Shown here: positions 1 to 7,674 of the stretch, one piece after another
How the letters are laid out: each line of letters begins with the position of its first letter
How positions within the stretch are numbered: position 1 is the stretch's first letter
DNA from: Candidatus Thorarchaeota archaeon
GTDB taxonomy: Archaea > Asgardarchaeota > Thorarchaeia > Thorarchaeales > Thorarchaeaceae
Length of the DNA stretch: 8,043 bases
Reading direction: 5' to 3'
NCBI GenBank assembly: GCA_016839345.1
Contig: JAEOUL010000157.1
Coordinates: 1-8,043 of the forward strand
The notes under the pieces: model-generated
Seen by the model: the letters and a program-made list of their open reading frames with translations, nothing else
Told to the model about the DNA's origin: nothing
Databases searched by the model: none
Position numbers and translations under genes: made by a program

Positions 1-2172
1 AAACCCACCTCAATCTATGAAGTCGGTGAAGCAGGTTCAGTCAGACTCACACCAATCGATATCAGAGCACGATTAGAGAACATCAATGATGATGATTATC
101 GTCTTCTTGGTATCAATCCACAAGCCGCTCGGCTTGAATGGTCCATTCTCACAGTACTTGCAGTTCCTCCAGTCACTGTTCGTCCCTCAATCACCCTTGA
201 ATCAGGTGTACGAAGTGAGGATGACCTCAGCCACAAACTCATAGATATCATTCGAATCAACCAGAGGCTTCGAGAGAACCTAGATGCTGGAGCACCTCAG
301 CTCATTGTAGAAGACCTATGGGAGTTGTTACAGTATCATTGTACAACTTACTTTGATAATGGTGTGAGTGGAATCCCACCTGCCAGGCATAGGTCAGGTC
401 GTGCTCTCAGAACTTTGGCCCAACGACTGAAAGGCAAGGAAGGTCGTTTTCGTTCCAACCTATCAGGAAAACGTGTTGATTTCTCAGCACGTACCGTGAT
501 TTCTCCAGACCCTAACCTTAGCATGAATGAAGTAGGTGTACCAGAACAGATTGCCAGAATTCTTACGATCCCTCAACGAGTGACCGAGTGGAACCTCAAG
601 GAGATGCAAGAACTTGTCATTCGTGGTCCTGACAGACATCCTGGATGCAACTATCTGATACGTACTGATGGTCGTCGTGTTGATCTTCGTTTTGTGAAAG
701 AACGAACAGTCATTGCTGACACCATCGAACCGGGCTTCATTGTAGAGCGTCATCTGAACACTGGAGACATAGTTCTATTCAACAGGCAGCCATCATTACA
801 TAGAATGTCTATTATGGCCCATGAGGTGCGAGTGATGCCATACAGGACTTTTAGACTTTCATTATACGTTTGCCCACCATACAACGCAGACTTCGACGGT
901 GATGAAATGAACCTCCATGTACCTCAATCTGAGGAGTCACGTGCTGAGGCTCGAGTTCTAATGAGAGTCCAAGAACAAATCCTGTCACCAAGATACGGAG
1001 GTCCCATTATTGGAGCACTCCAAGATTACATCTCAGCTGCATTCTTACTCACAAGGAAGTCCAGCCTTTATACATTAAATCAAGTGAACCAGCTCTTGGC
1101 CACTGCTAACTTTCAAGGTACACCCCCAGATCCTGCAATCATTGCACCAGTTCCACTGTGGACTGGTAAACAGATTTTCAGTATGTTCATACCTGAAGGA
1201 ATAAACATCTCCTTCAAGGCGAATATCTGCAGAAAATGTCAGACCTGTAAGAGAGAAGACTGTGAGTTCGATGCTTATGTGGTGATACGCGATGGCAACT
1301 TGGAATTTGGTGTAGTTGACGAGAAAGCGTTTGGTGCTGGTGAACCAGATTCTCTCTTTCACAGAATAATCAAGGAGAAGGGACCAACAACAGCCAGAAT
1401 ATTCATGGACTCTGTTGGAAGACTCCTTGTTCGACTCATCACCGATAGAGGATTCTCAATGGGTCTAAATGATGTCACTCTACCTCGTGCAGCCTCTCAG
1501 AGGATTAAAAGAATTCTCGATGATGCGGACGCTAAGGTAGACCAGCTCATTGAAACTTACAAGCGAGGTGAACTAGATCCAAATCCTGGTCAAACTCTAC
1601 TAGAAACCCTTGAGCAGAGAATCATGGCTACACTGGCTGAGGCACGAGACTCAGCAGGTGAGGTTGCAGGAGAGCATCTAGGTCTTGAGAACTCGGCGGT
1701 TATTATGGCACAGACTGGGGCTCGTGGTTCAAGATTGAATCTTTCACAGATGGCTGCTGTTGTAGGCCAACAAGCAGTTAGAGGAGAACGTATCAACAGA
1801 GGTTATGTTGGTCGTACGCTCCCCCACTTTGAGAGGGGCGATTTAGGCGCACGAGCACGAGGTTTTGTTACATCTAGCTACAAGAGTGGACTAGACCCAA
1901 TAGAATACTGGTTCCATGCAGCAGGAGGCCGAGAAGGACTCGTAGACACTGCTGTGAGAACCTCAACATCAGGATACATGCAGAGACGTCTCATGACTGC
2001 TCTACAGGATCTCAAAGTAGAAAGTGATGGTACAGTTAGAACTGCTCCGGGAAGAATAGTTCAATTCCGTTTTGGTGATGATGGAGTTGATCCAAGCAAA
2101 TCTGACCATGGACGCTCTGTCAACATAGACATAGCAATTGAGAAAGTCCTGGGTAAAGGAAGGATGGATTAG
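1..2172 (+). CDS. rpoA1: DNA-directed RNA polymerase subunit A' (Rpo1N), 5' end outside the window
   Basis: N-terminal part of the split archaeal largest RNAP subunit, which carries the catalytic Mg ion for RNA synthesis. The frame is open from base 1 with no stop, so the gene begins upstream; 723 residues are visible and about 150-180 N-terminal residues (clamp and its zinc sites) are probably missing, given a usual family length near 880-900. Fragment residues 295-304 (bases 883-912) read NADFDGDEMN, whose three Asp residues bind the active-site metal. The bridge-helix segment starts near residue 616 (base 1846) and runs into GGREGLVDTAVRTSTSGY, a hallmark of the family. A four-Cys cluster (Cx2Cx2Cx4C, bases 1228-1263) may bind zinc. 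An internal TTG at 325 is in frame but lies inside conserved sequence and is not the start. It ends in TAG 15 nt before rpoA2, so the two halves of the subunit are very likely co-transcribed. Confidence 0.97.
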   Translation, partial: KPTSIYEVGEAGSVRLTPIDIRARLENINDDDYRLLGINPQAARLEWSILTVLAVPPVTVRPSITLESGVRSEDDLSHKLIDIIRINQRLRENLDAGAPQLIVEDLWELLQYHCTTYFDNGVSGIPPARHRSGRALRTLAQRLKGKEGRFRSNLSGKRVDFSARTVISPDPNLSMNEVGVPEQIARILTIPQRVTEWNLKEMQELVIRGPDRHPGCNYLIRTDGRRVDLRFVKERTVIADTIEPGFIVERHLNTGDIVLFNRQPSLHRMSIMAHEVRVMPYRTFRLSLYVCPPYNADFDGDEMNLHVPQSEESRAEARVLMRVQEQILSPRYGGPIIGALQDYISAAFLLTRKSSLYTLNQVNQLLATANFQGTPPDPAIIAPVPLWTGKQIFSMFIPEGINISFKANICRKCQTCKREDCEFDAYVVIRDGNLEFGVVDEKAFGAGEPDSLFHRIIKEKGPTTARIFMDSVGRLLVRLITDRGFSMGLNDVTLPRAASQRIKRILDDADAKVDQLIETYKRGELDPNPGQTLLETLEQRIMATLAEARDSAGEVAGEHLGLENSAVIMAQTGARGSRLNLSQMAAVVGQQAVRGERINRGYVGRTLPHFERGDLGARARGFVTSSYKSGLDPIEYWFHAAGGREGLVDTAVRTSTSGYMQRRLMTALQDLKVESDGTVRTAPGRIVQFRFGDDGVDPSKSDHGRSVNIDIAIEKVLGKGRMD

Positions 2173-2179
2173 AGGAGGT
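2173..2179 (+). promoter_or_regulatory. Shine-Dalgarno site of rpoA2
   Basis: AGGAGGT is a full match to the anti-SD core, begins directly after the rpoA1 TAG and lies 7 nt before a GTG at 2187. It decides the start: the next in-frame Met (ATG at 2376) has no such site, so the Lys-rich tail is most likely translated. Confidence 0.85.
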
Positions 2180-2183
2180 TTAG

Positions 2184-3542
<1,359 letters not shown>

Positions 3543-3555
3543 TAGGACCACGACG

Positions 3556-3568
3556 GAAACATTAAAAC
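3556..3568 (+). promoter_or_regulatory. candidate BRE/TATA promoter for rpl30e
   Basis: GAAAC followed by ATTAAAAC lies in the 86-nt gap between rpoA2 and rpl30e. An archaeal TATA box here would place initiation near 3590, leaving a leader of about 40 nt with an SD. A nearly identical string (GAAACGATTAAAAG) occurs upstream of the presumed EF-1alpha start. The match to the archaeal consensus is loose and rests on inspection only. Confidence 0.35.
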
Positions 3569-3628
3569 TGAAAACAATTTGACGCAATCTGTTCGGTTCT
3601 GTCTACGAATCATATACGAGGTCATACA

Positions 3629-3922
3629 ATGAGCCTGAATCAACCAATAGCAAGCGCAGTAAACACCGGCGAATGTAAAATCGGTGCAAAGTCTTCAATT
3701 GATGCTATCAAGAGCGGAGCGGCTAAACTCGTAGTAGTCGCAGCAAACTGCCCAAGAGCTGATTATGAAGACATTACCAGATTTGCCAAACTGTCCGAAA
3801 TCAAGGTCCAAAAGTTCGAAGGGACCTCTTGGGATCTAGGTGAAGTTGTAGGCAAACCGTTCATGGTTTCTGCAATAGCAATAATCAAACCAGGTGATTC
3901 AAAGATACTGAAGATGGTCTGA
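3629..3922 (+). CDS. rpl30e: 50S ribosomal protein L30e (eL30)
   Basis: Large-subunit ribosomal protein of the L7Ae/L30e/Gadd45 RNA-binding fold, 97 residues, the usual size for archaeal eL30. Diagnostic stretches are GAKSSIDAIKSGAAKLVVVA near residue 19, AANCPRADYEDITRFAKLS and a C-terminal segment with GTSWDLGEVVGKPFMVSAIA. The start is an ATG preceded by GAGGT (3618-3622) at a 6-nt spacing. It sits between rpoA2 and nusA, the normal archaeal position. The 86-nt upstream gap may hold its own promoter. Its TGA is shared with the SD of nusA, so nusA is probably read from the same transcript. Confidence 0.95.
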   Translation: MSLNQPIASAVNTGECKIGAKSSIDAIKSGAAKLVVVAANCPRADYEDITRFAKLSEIKVQKFEGTSWDLGEVVGKPFMVSAIAIIKPGDSKILKMV

Positions 3923-3935
3923 GGCGATTTTTTTT
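3921..3935 (+). promoter_or_regulatory. SD site and T8 tract overlapping the nusA start
   Basis: GAGGCGAT (3921-3928) overlaps the rpl30e TGA and matches the extended anti-SD complement GAGGTGAT with one mismatch, 5 nt before TTG at 3934. Bases 3928-3935 are eight consecutive T, and the last two are the first two bases of that TTG. Oligo-T runs are the core of archaeal intrinsic terminators, so some transcripts could end here; this is inference. Confidence 0.5.
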
Positions 3936-4368
3936 GGCCCGGGTAAAACTCTCCATGGAGGACATGGCACTCATCGCCAAGTTCGAACAGATTACAGGTG
4001 CTGCAGCAATTGATGTTATTCGTGATGACGAGGGAGAGAGAATTATCATTGTTGTTCGTCCTAAACAGCTAGGTAAAGCCATTGGCCGTGGTGGAGTAAA
4101 TGTCAAAGCCGCATCAGAGGCTTTTGGACGAGCTGTTGACGTTGTTGAGATGGCAGACTCTGCCGAAGCCTTTGTCAAGAGTGCTCTTGCACCCGCCAGA
4201 GTTGAACAGGTGAAGATTGTAGAGCATCGAGATGGCACCAAGGTGGCATCAGTAACTGTAAACACGGAAGATCGTGGAATTGCAATAGGTCGTGATGGAA
4301 GAAACGTTGCCCGCGCACGAATTCTAGTACGCCGTCACTTCGATCTGAACAATGTTGTGATTGCCTGA
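3934..4368 (+). CDS. nusA: archaeal NusA-like transcription factor with two KH domains
   Basis: Short archaeal NusA, 144 residues, consisting only of two KH RNA-binding domains and lacking the N-terminal RNAP-binding and S1 domains of bacterial NusA. KH1 carries GKAIGRGGVNVKAA (GRGG loop at residues 51-54) and KH2 carries GIAIGRDGRNVARAR (GRDG at 119-122). It is thought to act in elongation or termination by binding nascent RNA, although the archaeal role is less well defined. The start is TTG at 3934: it has an SD-like GAGGCGAT, and the resulting MARVKLSMEDM fits the family N-terminus. The alternative ATG at 3955 would remove VKL and has no SD. It starts 11 nt after rpl30e, in the conserved rpl30e-nusA-rps12-rps7 order. 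Confidence 0.94.
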   Translation: MARVKLSMEDMALIAKFEQITGAAAIDVIRDDEGERIIIVVRPKQLGKAIGRGGVNVKAASEAFGRAVDVVEMADSAEAFVKSALAPARVEQVKIVEHRDGTKVASVTVNTEDRGIAIGRDGRNVARARILVRRHFDLNNVVIA

Positions 4369-4399
4369 AGTATTTCCGGAAGCTTACTTTTCATAAGCC

Positions 4400-4408
4400 T
4401 TTTAAGGT
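4400..4408 (+). promoter_or_regulatory. weak candidate TATA element for rps12
   Basis: TTTTAAGGT lies about 80 nt before the rps12 start, in the 117-nt gap after nusA. If used, transcription would begin near 4425-4430, so the two overlapping inverted repeats at 4433-4459 would open the mRNA leader. Read-through from nusA is equally possible. Confidence 0.25.
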
Positions 4409-4432
4409 TACAACAGGCCGGAGCCGATAACC

Positions 4433-4459
4433 ACCATTCAGAGCGTACCATGAATGGTA
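4433..4459 (+). promoter_or_regulatory. overlapping inverted repeats in the rps12 leader
   Basis: ACCATTCA (4433-4440) and TGAATGGT (4451-4458) are perfect 8-bp inverted complements around a 10-nt loop. A second stem, TACCA (4446-4450) with TGGTA (4455-4459) around a TGAA tetraloop, uses the same 3' bases, so only one can form at a time. A G-U/C-G/G-U continuation (4443-4445 with 4460-4462) can lengthen the second stem. Position before the rps12 SD suggests a leader element or a protein-binding operator; function is unproven. Confidence 0.45.
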
Positions 4460-4472
4460 TGTAGACCGCAAA

Positions 4473-4477
4473 GAGGT
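4473..4477 (+). promoter_or_regulatory. Shine-Dalgarno site of rps12
   Basis: GAGGT lies 8 nt before TTG 4486. It selects this TTG as the start and gives an N-terminus ([14 protein letters not shown]) that aligns with the archaeal uS12 pattern MPGKKAPNGEFAAR. Confidence 0.7.
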
Positions 4478-4485
4478 AAATTATC

Positions 4486-4929
4486 TTGACAGGTTCGAAA
4501 TCCCCATTGGGCGAGTTCGCAGCCCGACCTCTCCTCCGAAAGAGGAAGAAGTTCCGCTGGAAGAAGCCCACTTACAAGAGGCGTACTCTGAAGTTAAAGA
4601 GGAAGACTGACCCACTAGAGGGTGCTCCTCAAGCCAAAGGCATCGTACTAGAAAAGGTTGGTATTGAGTCAAAGCAGCCAAACTCAGCTATTAGAAAGGC
4701 TGTAAGGATTCAACTCTCAAAGAATGGAAAACAGATTACAGCATTCATACCTGGGGATGGTGGCCTGAAATATATAGATGAACACGACTCTGTTGTTGTT
4801 GAGGGGATTGGTGGTGCTCAGGGAGGTCCTATTGGAGATCTTCCAGGTGTGAGTTGGAAAGTAATCAAGGTCAATGGTGTCGGCTTAGAGTCATTGATCT
4901 ATGGAAGAAAAGAGAAGCCAATTCGTTAG
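4486..4929 (+). CDS. rps12: 30S ribosomal protein S12 (uS12)
   Basis: Decoding-centre protein of the small subunit, 147 residues, of the archaeal/eukaryotic (Rps23-like) form. Conserved strings are [32 protein letters not shown] (residues 63-74), the PGDGG loop (89-93) and the C-terminal GRKEKP. The Lys-Pro-Asn-Ser and Pro-Gly-Asp loops are those that contact the decoding site and, in bacteria, carry streptomycin-resistance positions. The start is TTG at 4486, backed by GAGGT 8 nt upstream and by the family N-terminus. It is preceded by a 117-nt leader with overlapping hairpins and followed immediately by rps7, whose SD overlaps its TAG, which points to coupled expression. Confidence 0.97.
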   Translation: MTGSKSPLGEFAARPLLRKRKKFRWKKPTYKRRTLKLKRKTDPLEGAPQAKGIVLEKVGIESKQPNSAIRKAVRIQLSKNGKQITAFIPGDGGLKYIDEHDSVVVEGIGGAQGGPIGDLPGVSWKVIKVNGVGLESLIYGRKEKPIR

Positions 4930-4933
4930 GTGG
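4928..4933 (+). promoter_or_regulatory. Shine-Dalgarno site of rps7
   Basis: AGGTGG overlaps the rps12 TAG and lies 5 nt before ATG 4939. It favours that ATG over the GTG at 4930, which directly abuts the rps12 stop and has no SD of its own. Confidence 0.6.
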
Positions 4934-4938
4934 TTGAG

Positions 4939-5589
4939 ATGTCCGAAGAAAAAACAGTTGAACCAGTTGTTGAAGAAACCCCACCTCACGAACTTCCAGA
5001 ACTCCTTCTTTTTGGGAAATGGGATTCCACCAATGTGCAGCTAAACGATGTTGGTCTAGCACGATATATCTCACTCAAACCAGTATTGATTCCTCATACA
5101 TCAGGTCGCCATGCTCACAAGAGATTCCACAAGTCTAACGTTCCTATCGTTGAACGATTTGCAAATAAGATGCTTAATGCCGGTCGTAGAAAGGACAAGA
5201 AGACACGAACTGGAAGAGGTGCTGGTAAGAAACTGAGAGCAATCGCTACACTCAGACGTGTTTTTGAAATAATCAACTACAGAACCGGACTGAATCCCGT
5301 ACAAGTTCTGGTTACAGCAATTGAGAATGCAGCTCCCGCGGAGGAAACCACCAGAATCTCCTATGGAGGTATGGCATATCCTCGCTCTGTGGATGTTTCG
5401 CCACAGAGAAGAATTGATCTCGCCCTGAGATATCTTTCAGTTGGCGCAGTGCGTTCGGCACATAAGAATGCTAAGTCGTTCGAAGAATGCCTCGTTGATG
5501 AACTCCTTCTTGCTTACAAGAACGACCCTGGTAGTTTTGCCGTTGCTAGGAAAGAGGAACGAGAGCGAGTAGCCCGTTCTGCAAGATAA
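4939..5589 (+). CDS. rps7: 30S ribosomal protein S7 (uS7)
   Basis: Small-subunit head protein that nucleates assembly of the 3' domain of 16S rRNA and contacts the E-site tRNA; archaeal/eukaryotic (Rps5-like) form. From ATG 4939 it has 216 residues. After an acidic N-terminal stretch (SEEKTVEPVVEE) come the conserved SGRHAHKRFHKSNVPIVER, NKMLNAGRRKDKKT, NPVQVLVTAIENAAPAEETT and the C-terminal DVSPQRRIDLALRYLSVGA. The C-terminal KEERERVARSAR also fits the family. A GTG at 4930 would add three residues (MVE) but lacks an SD, so ATG is preferred. It follows rps12 with a 9-nt gap. A strong hairpin lies 12 nt after the TAA, suggesting that the ribosomal transcript may end here. Confidence 0.96.
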   Translation: MSEEKTVEPVVEETPPHELPELLLFGKWDSTNVQLNDVGLARYISLKPVLIPHTSGRHAHKRFHKSNVPIVERFANKMLNAGRRKDKKTRTGRGAGKKLRAIATLRRVFEIINYRTGLNPVQVLVTAIENAAPAEETTRISYGGMAYPRSVDVSPQRRIDLALRYLSVGAVRSAHKNAKSFEECLVDELLLAYKNDPGSFAVARKEERERVARSAR

Positions 5590-5601
5590 TTTGTTATTAG
5601 C

Positions 5602-5621
5602 TGCACGGGCACTCCCGTGCA
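5602..5621 (+). terminator. perfect 8-bp hairpin after rps7, possible terminator or 3'-end structure
   Basis: TGCACGGG (5602-5609) and CCCGTGCA (5614-5621) are exact inverted complements around a 4-nt CACT loop. The stem is GC-rich and begins 12 nt after the rps7 stop. No T run follows, so it is not a classical U-tract terminator; it may protect a 3' end, mark a processing site or bind a protein. It lies before the next gene and is not coding under the chosen start of that gene. Confidence 0.5.
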
Positions 5622-5698
5622 ACTCCTATTCATCTTTGACAGTTTCAGTTCATCTTATCAGACGGATTCGTTCCAGAAATCACAATGAGGACCAATTG

Positions 5699-6619
5699 AT
5701 GAGTAGACTGTCTTTAGCATATCTGGCACTTGTCGCTACTACGTTTGCATGGGCGTCATCCCTGATTCTAGCTAAGATATTGTTTGCAGAGAATGTTGGC
5801 CCAATAATATTCGTTGCTTTAAGATACACGCTCGCTTGCCCATTTCTTCTAATTCTGACTCTCCACCAGAGAAGACGAAAAACTGTAGAAGATGTAAAAA
5901 AACATTGGAAGATTATAGCTATTGCAGGAATCAGTGGTCCATTTATTTCCCAGATTATGCAGTATATTGGACTTGAGCTTACTGCAGCAAGTGATGCACT
6001 CTTGTTGTTAAACCTGACACCAATCTTTGGAGTTATACTTGCGGCAATAATACTGAATGAAGCGATAACGGTGGAAAAGGTTTCAGGTGTATTGCTCGCT
6101 ACTATTGGCGCAACACTCATTGTGATGAACACATCACCAGAATATGTCGCCTTTGACTTATTCCGTATTTTCGGTGATCTTATTGTGATTGCATCCACAT
6201 TCTTCTTTGCAGTCAATGGTATCGCTGGCAAAATCGCGGTCAAATCCGTTGATGCTGTTTCAACTACGTTCTACAGCACCCTGATTGCAGTTCCTTTCAT
6301 CTGGATATCGGCAGTGTTCCTGGAAGATGTATCCATTCTGTTTCGAATGAGTATCCTGTCTTGGGTTATCGTTTTGTGGGTTGCAATTGTAAACACTGTA
6401 CTTGCATTCATTCTATACTATGAATCAATGAAATATATCGAAGCATCTCGAGTTCAAATAACACTGAACCTAATTGGAGTGTGGGGTGTTCTAATGTCAG
6501 TAGTAGTGCTTCAGGAAACAGTCACGATTCTCCAGATTATTGGTGGATTTCTTACTATGATAGGTGTAGCGATTGCCCAATTGATGTTCAAAACGAAACC
6601 CAATGAATACCCCCCATAG
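5699..6619 (+). CDS. EamA/DMT-superfamily (RhaT-like) membrane transporter
   Basis: Predicted 10-helix integral membrane protein of the drug/metabolite transporter superfamily, 306 residues, with two EamA repeats. Hydrophobic segments lie near residues 6-27, 34-56, 70-90, 97-119, 126-144, 155-177, 187-208, 217-241, 250-271 and 276-296. The internal duplication is visible: LNLTPIFGVILAAIILNEAI (104-123) corresponds to LNLIGVWGVLMSVVVLQETV (256-275), the helix pair ending in the conserved Glu. The substrate cannot be told; relatives export amino acids, nucleotides or other metabolites. ATG 5699 is chosen because GAGGA (5687-5691) lies 7 nt upstream and the first helix starts at once; the frame is open back to a TTG at 5591, but that extension would include the hairpin and is not hydrophobic. 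Its placement after rps7 is unusual for this cluster. Confidence 0.9.
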   Translation: MSRLSLAYLALVATTFAWASSLILAKILFAENVGPIIFVALRYTLACPFLLILTLHQRRRKTVEDVKKHWKIIAIAGISGPFISQIMQYIGLELTAASDALLLLNLTPIFGVILAAIILNEAITVEKVSGVLLATIGATLIVMNTSPEYVAFDLFRIFGDLIVIASTFFFAVNGIAGKIAVKSVDAVSTTFYSTLIAVPFIWISAVFLEDVSILFRMSILSWVIVLWVAIVNTVLAFILYYESMKYIEASRVQITLNLIGVWGVLMSVVVLQETVTILQIIGGFLTMIGVAIAQLMFKTKPNEYPP

Positions 6620-6656
6620 AGGTGGTTTAAATTCTCACATCCGACCAACAGTAGAC

Positions 6657-6681
6657 TTCTAGTAAAACTATCCGCGAATTC
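6657..6681 (+). repeat. 25-nt intergenic repeat, copy 1
   Basis: TTCTAGTAAAA, three variable bases, TCCGCG, one variable base and ATTC; 21 of 25 bases match the copy at 7675-7699. It lies 38 nt after the eamA stop and 63 nt before the flavodoxin-family gene. In this copy it contains the palindrome CGAATTCG. The AT-rich TAGTAAAA could act as a TATA-like element for the flavodoxin gene, but copy 2 is not placed like a promoter. Confidence 0.6.
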
Positions 6682-6727
6682 GATAGACAGAACGCCCAGT
6701 CGAAAGCATTTTGTGGGAATTGAATCC

Positions 6728-6733
6728 TTTTTT
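6728..6733 (+). terminator. T6 tract, possible terminator after eamA
   Basis: Six consecutive T between eamA and the flavodoxin-family gene, 11 nt before the latter's ATG. Archaeal RNAP can stop at oligo-T without a hairpin. Such short runs are common by chance in AT-rich gaps, so support is weak. Confidence 0.25.
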
Positions 6734-6744
6734 CATGACTGACT

Positions 6745-7281
6745 ATGATGAACAAAGTCTTGATTTGCTATGGAACACGATATGGAACAACTACTGAAGT
6801 TGTCCAAGAAATGAGTAAAACTGCTCAAGAACTTGGAGCCCAAGTGGATGTTGTACATCTACAGAACAAAACTCCTATACCAGCACCGGAGGACTATGAT
6901 CTAGTGATTGTGGGGAGTGGAATTCAAGCAGGACAATGGACAAAAGAGCCTCTCGAGTTCATCAAGAATAATCTAGAAAAACTCGCTCAGACCCAAACAG
7001 CTCTATTCGTAGTGTGTGGAGATGCAGGTAGCCCTGACAAGTGTGCTGAAGCACAGATTAATTACCTGGACAAAATAGTTGAGGACAACCCTGGACTGAC
7101 TCCTGTTTCCACAGTTCTAATTGGTGGAATGTTTGATTTTAAGAAATACAATTTCGCAGTCCGTGCGCTCATCAAACGCATAGTGAAAAAGGAACTGCCG
7201 CCTGGAGAGGAACTTCCGGACAAGATTGACTTTCGCGATTGGAACATGATTCGTAATTGGGTCAAAGAAATTATTCAGTAG
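6745..7281 (+). CDS. flavodoxin-family protein, HemG-like (Flavodoxin_5 type)
   Basis: Predicted soluble FMN-binding electron-transfer protein of 178 residues. The N-terminal beta strand KVLICYG is followed by TRYGTTTEVV, the loop that binds FMN phosphate, and DLVIVGSGIQAGQW (residues 52-65) forms the next strand and loop near the flavin ring. The C-terminal part (GGMFDFKKYNF, then IDFRDWNMIRNWVKEI) resembles the Flavodoxin_5 family, which includes protoporphyrinogen dehydrogenase HemG. No haem gene is nearby, so HemG activity is not claimed. ATG codons stand at 6745 and 6748 and no SD is seen before either, so the message may be leaderless or use a weak site. It is followed after 13 nt by the SH3 gene and probably shares its transcript; the pair may form a small redox-linked module. 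Confidence 0.85.
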   Translation: MMNKVLICYGTRYGTTTEVVQEMSKTAQELGAQVDVVHLQNKTPIPAPEDYDLVIVGSGIQAGQWTKEPLEFIKNNLEKLAQTQTALFVVCGDAGSPDKCAEAQINYLDKIVEDNPGLTPVSTVLIGGMFDFKKYNFAVRALIKRIVKKELPPGEELPDKIDFRDWNMIRNWVKEIIQ

Positions 7282-7294
7282 TATGGTGAAATGA

Positions 7295-7672
7295 ATGAAG
7301 ATATTGAAAGTTATCAAGAATCATACGAGCGAATTTCAAACACCTCTAATAGCAGTGAAGGGCGAGATTGTTGAAGGAGAAAAGCGTGAAACCGAGTATA
7401 AGGGATGGCTCTGGTGCCGGAACAACGCTGGGGTTAATGCATGGGTACCAGAAACATATCTCGAAAAGGTATCAGAACCTGGACAGTTTCAGTTTCTAAA
7501 AGACTATAACTCACGAGAACTGACTATCGATGAAGGTCAGGAAGTGATAGTTTTGGATGAAGATAGTGAATGGGCATGGGTACGAACCACTCTTGGGGAA
7601 GAGGGATGGATTCCCCTAGACAGTCTTCAAGATTTGAAAGACAAACCGGATTCAATACCTGATCTGACGTGA
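7295..7672 (+). CDS. tandem SH3-like domain protein, intracellular
   Basis: A 125-residue protein made of two SH3-like folds and little else. Domain 1 (about 5-59) has VKGEIVEGEKRETEYKGWLW, then AWVPETYLE; this is the variant-SH3 (SH3_2) pattern of small prokaryotic ligand-binding SH3 proteins. Domain 2 (about 65-116) follows the classic SH3 plan: LKDYNSREL as an ALYDY-like strand, an acidic stretch, EWAWVRTTLGEEGWIP, and a final DSL. No signal peptide or membrane helix is seen, so it should act in the cytoplasm, perhaps binding Pro-rich or extended peptides; its partner is unknown. ATG 7295 is chosen because GGTGA (7285-7289) lies 5 nt upstream. It starts 13 nt after the flavodoxin-family gene, suggesting translational coupling. 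It is not homologous to the surrounding translation genes. Confidence 0.8.
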   Translation: MKILKVIKNHTSEFQTPLIAVKGEIVEGEKRETEYKGWLWCRNNAGVNAWVPETYLEKVSEPGQFQFLKDYNSRELTIDEGQEVIVLDEDSEWAWVRTTLGEEGWIPLDSLQDLKDKPDSIPDLT

Positions 7673-7674
7673 AT

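Noticed and set aside
4382..4398. A short inverted repeat GCTTA/TAAGC after nusA as a terminator.
   Set aside because: Only 5 bp with a 7-nt AT-rich loop, and no strong T run follows; too weak to call.
5591..5698. A longer start for the EamA transporter at TTG 5591.
   Set aside because: The extra 36 residues are not hydrophobic, lie over the hairpin and lack an SD, while ATG 5699 has GAGGA at 7 nt and begins straight into helix 1.
5680..6243. A minus-strand open frame of 187 codons opposite the transporter gene.
   Set aside because: It overlaps a well-supported EamA protein with conserved repeats and shows no recognisable domain; it is a composition shadow.
6735..6797. A 20-codon ORF overlapping the start of the flavodoxin-family gene in another frame (ATG 6735), a possible upstream ORF.
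   Set aside because: No SD and no recognisable product; short overlapping frames of this size are expected by chance.
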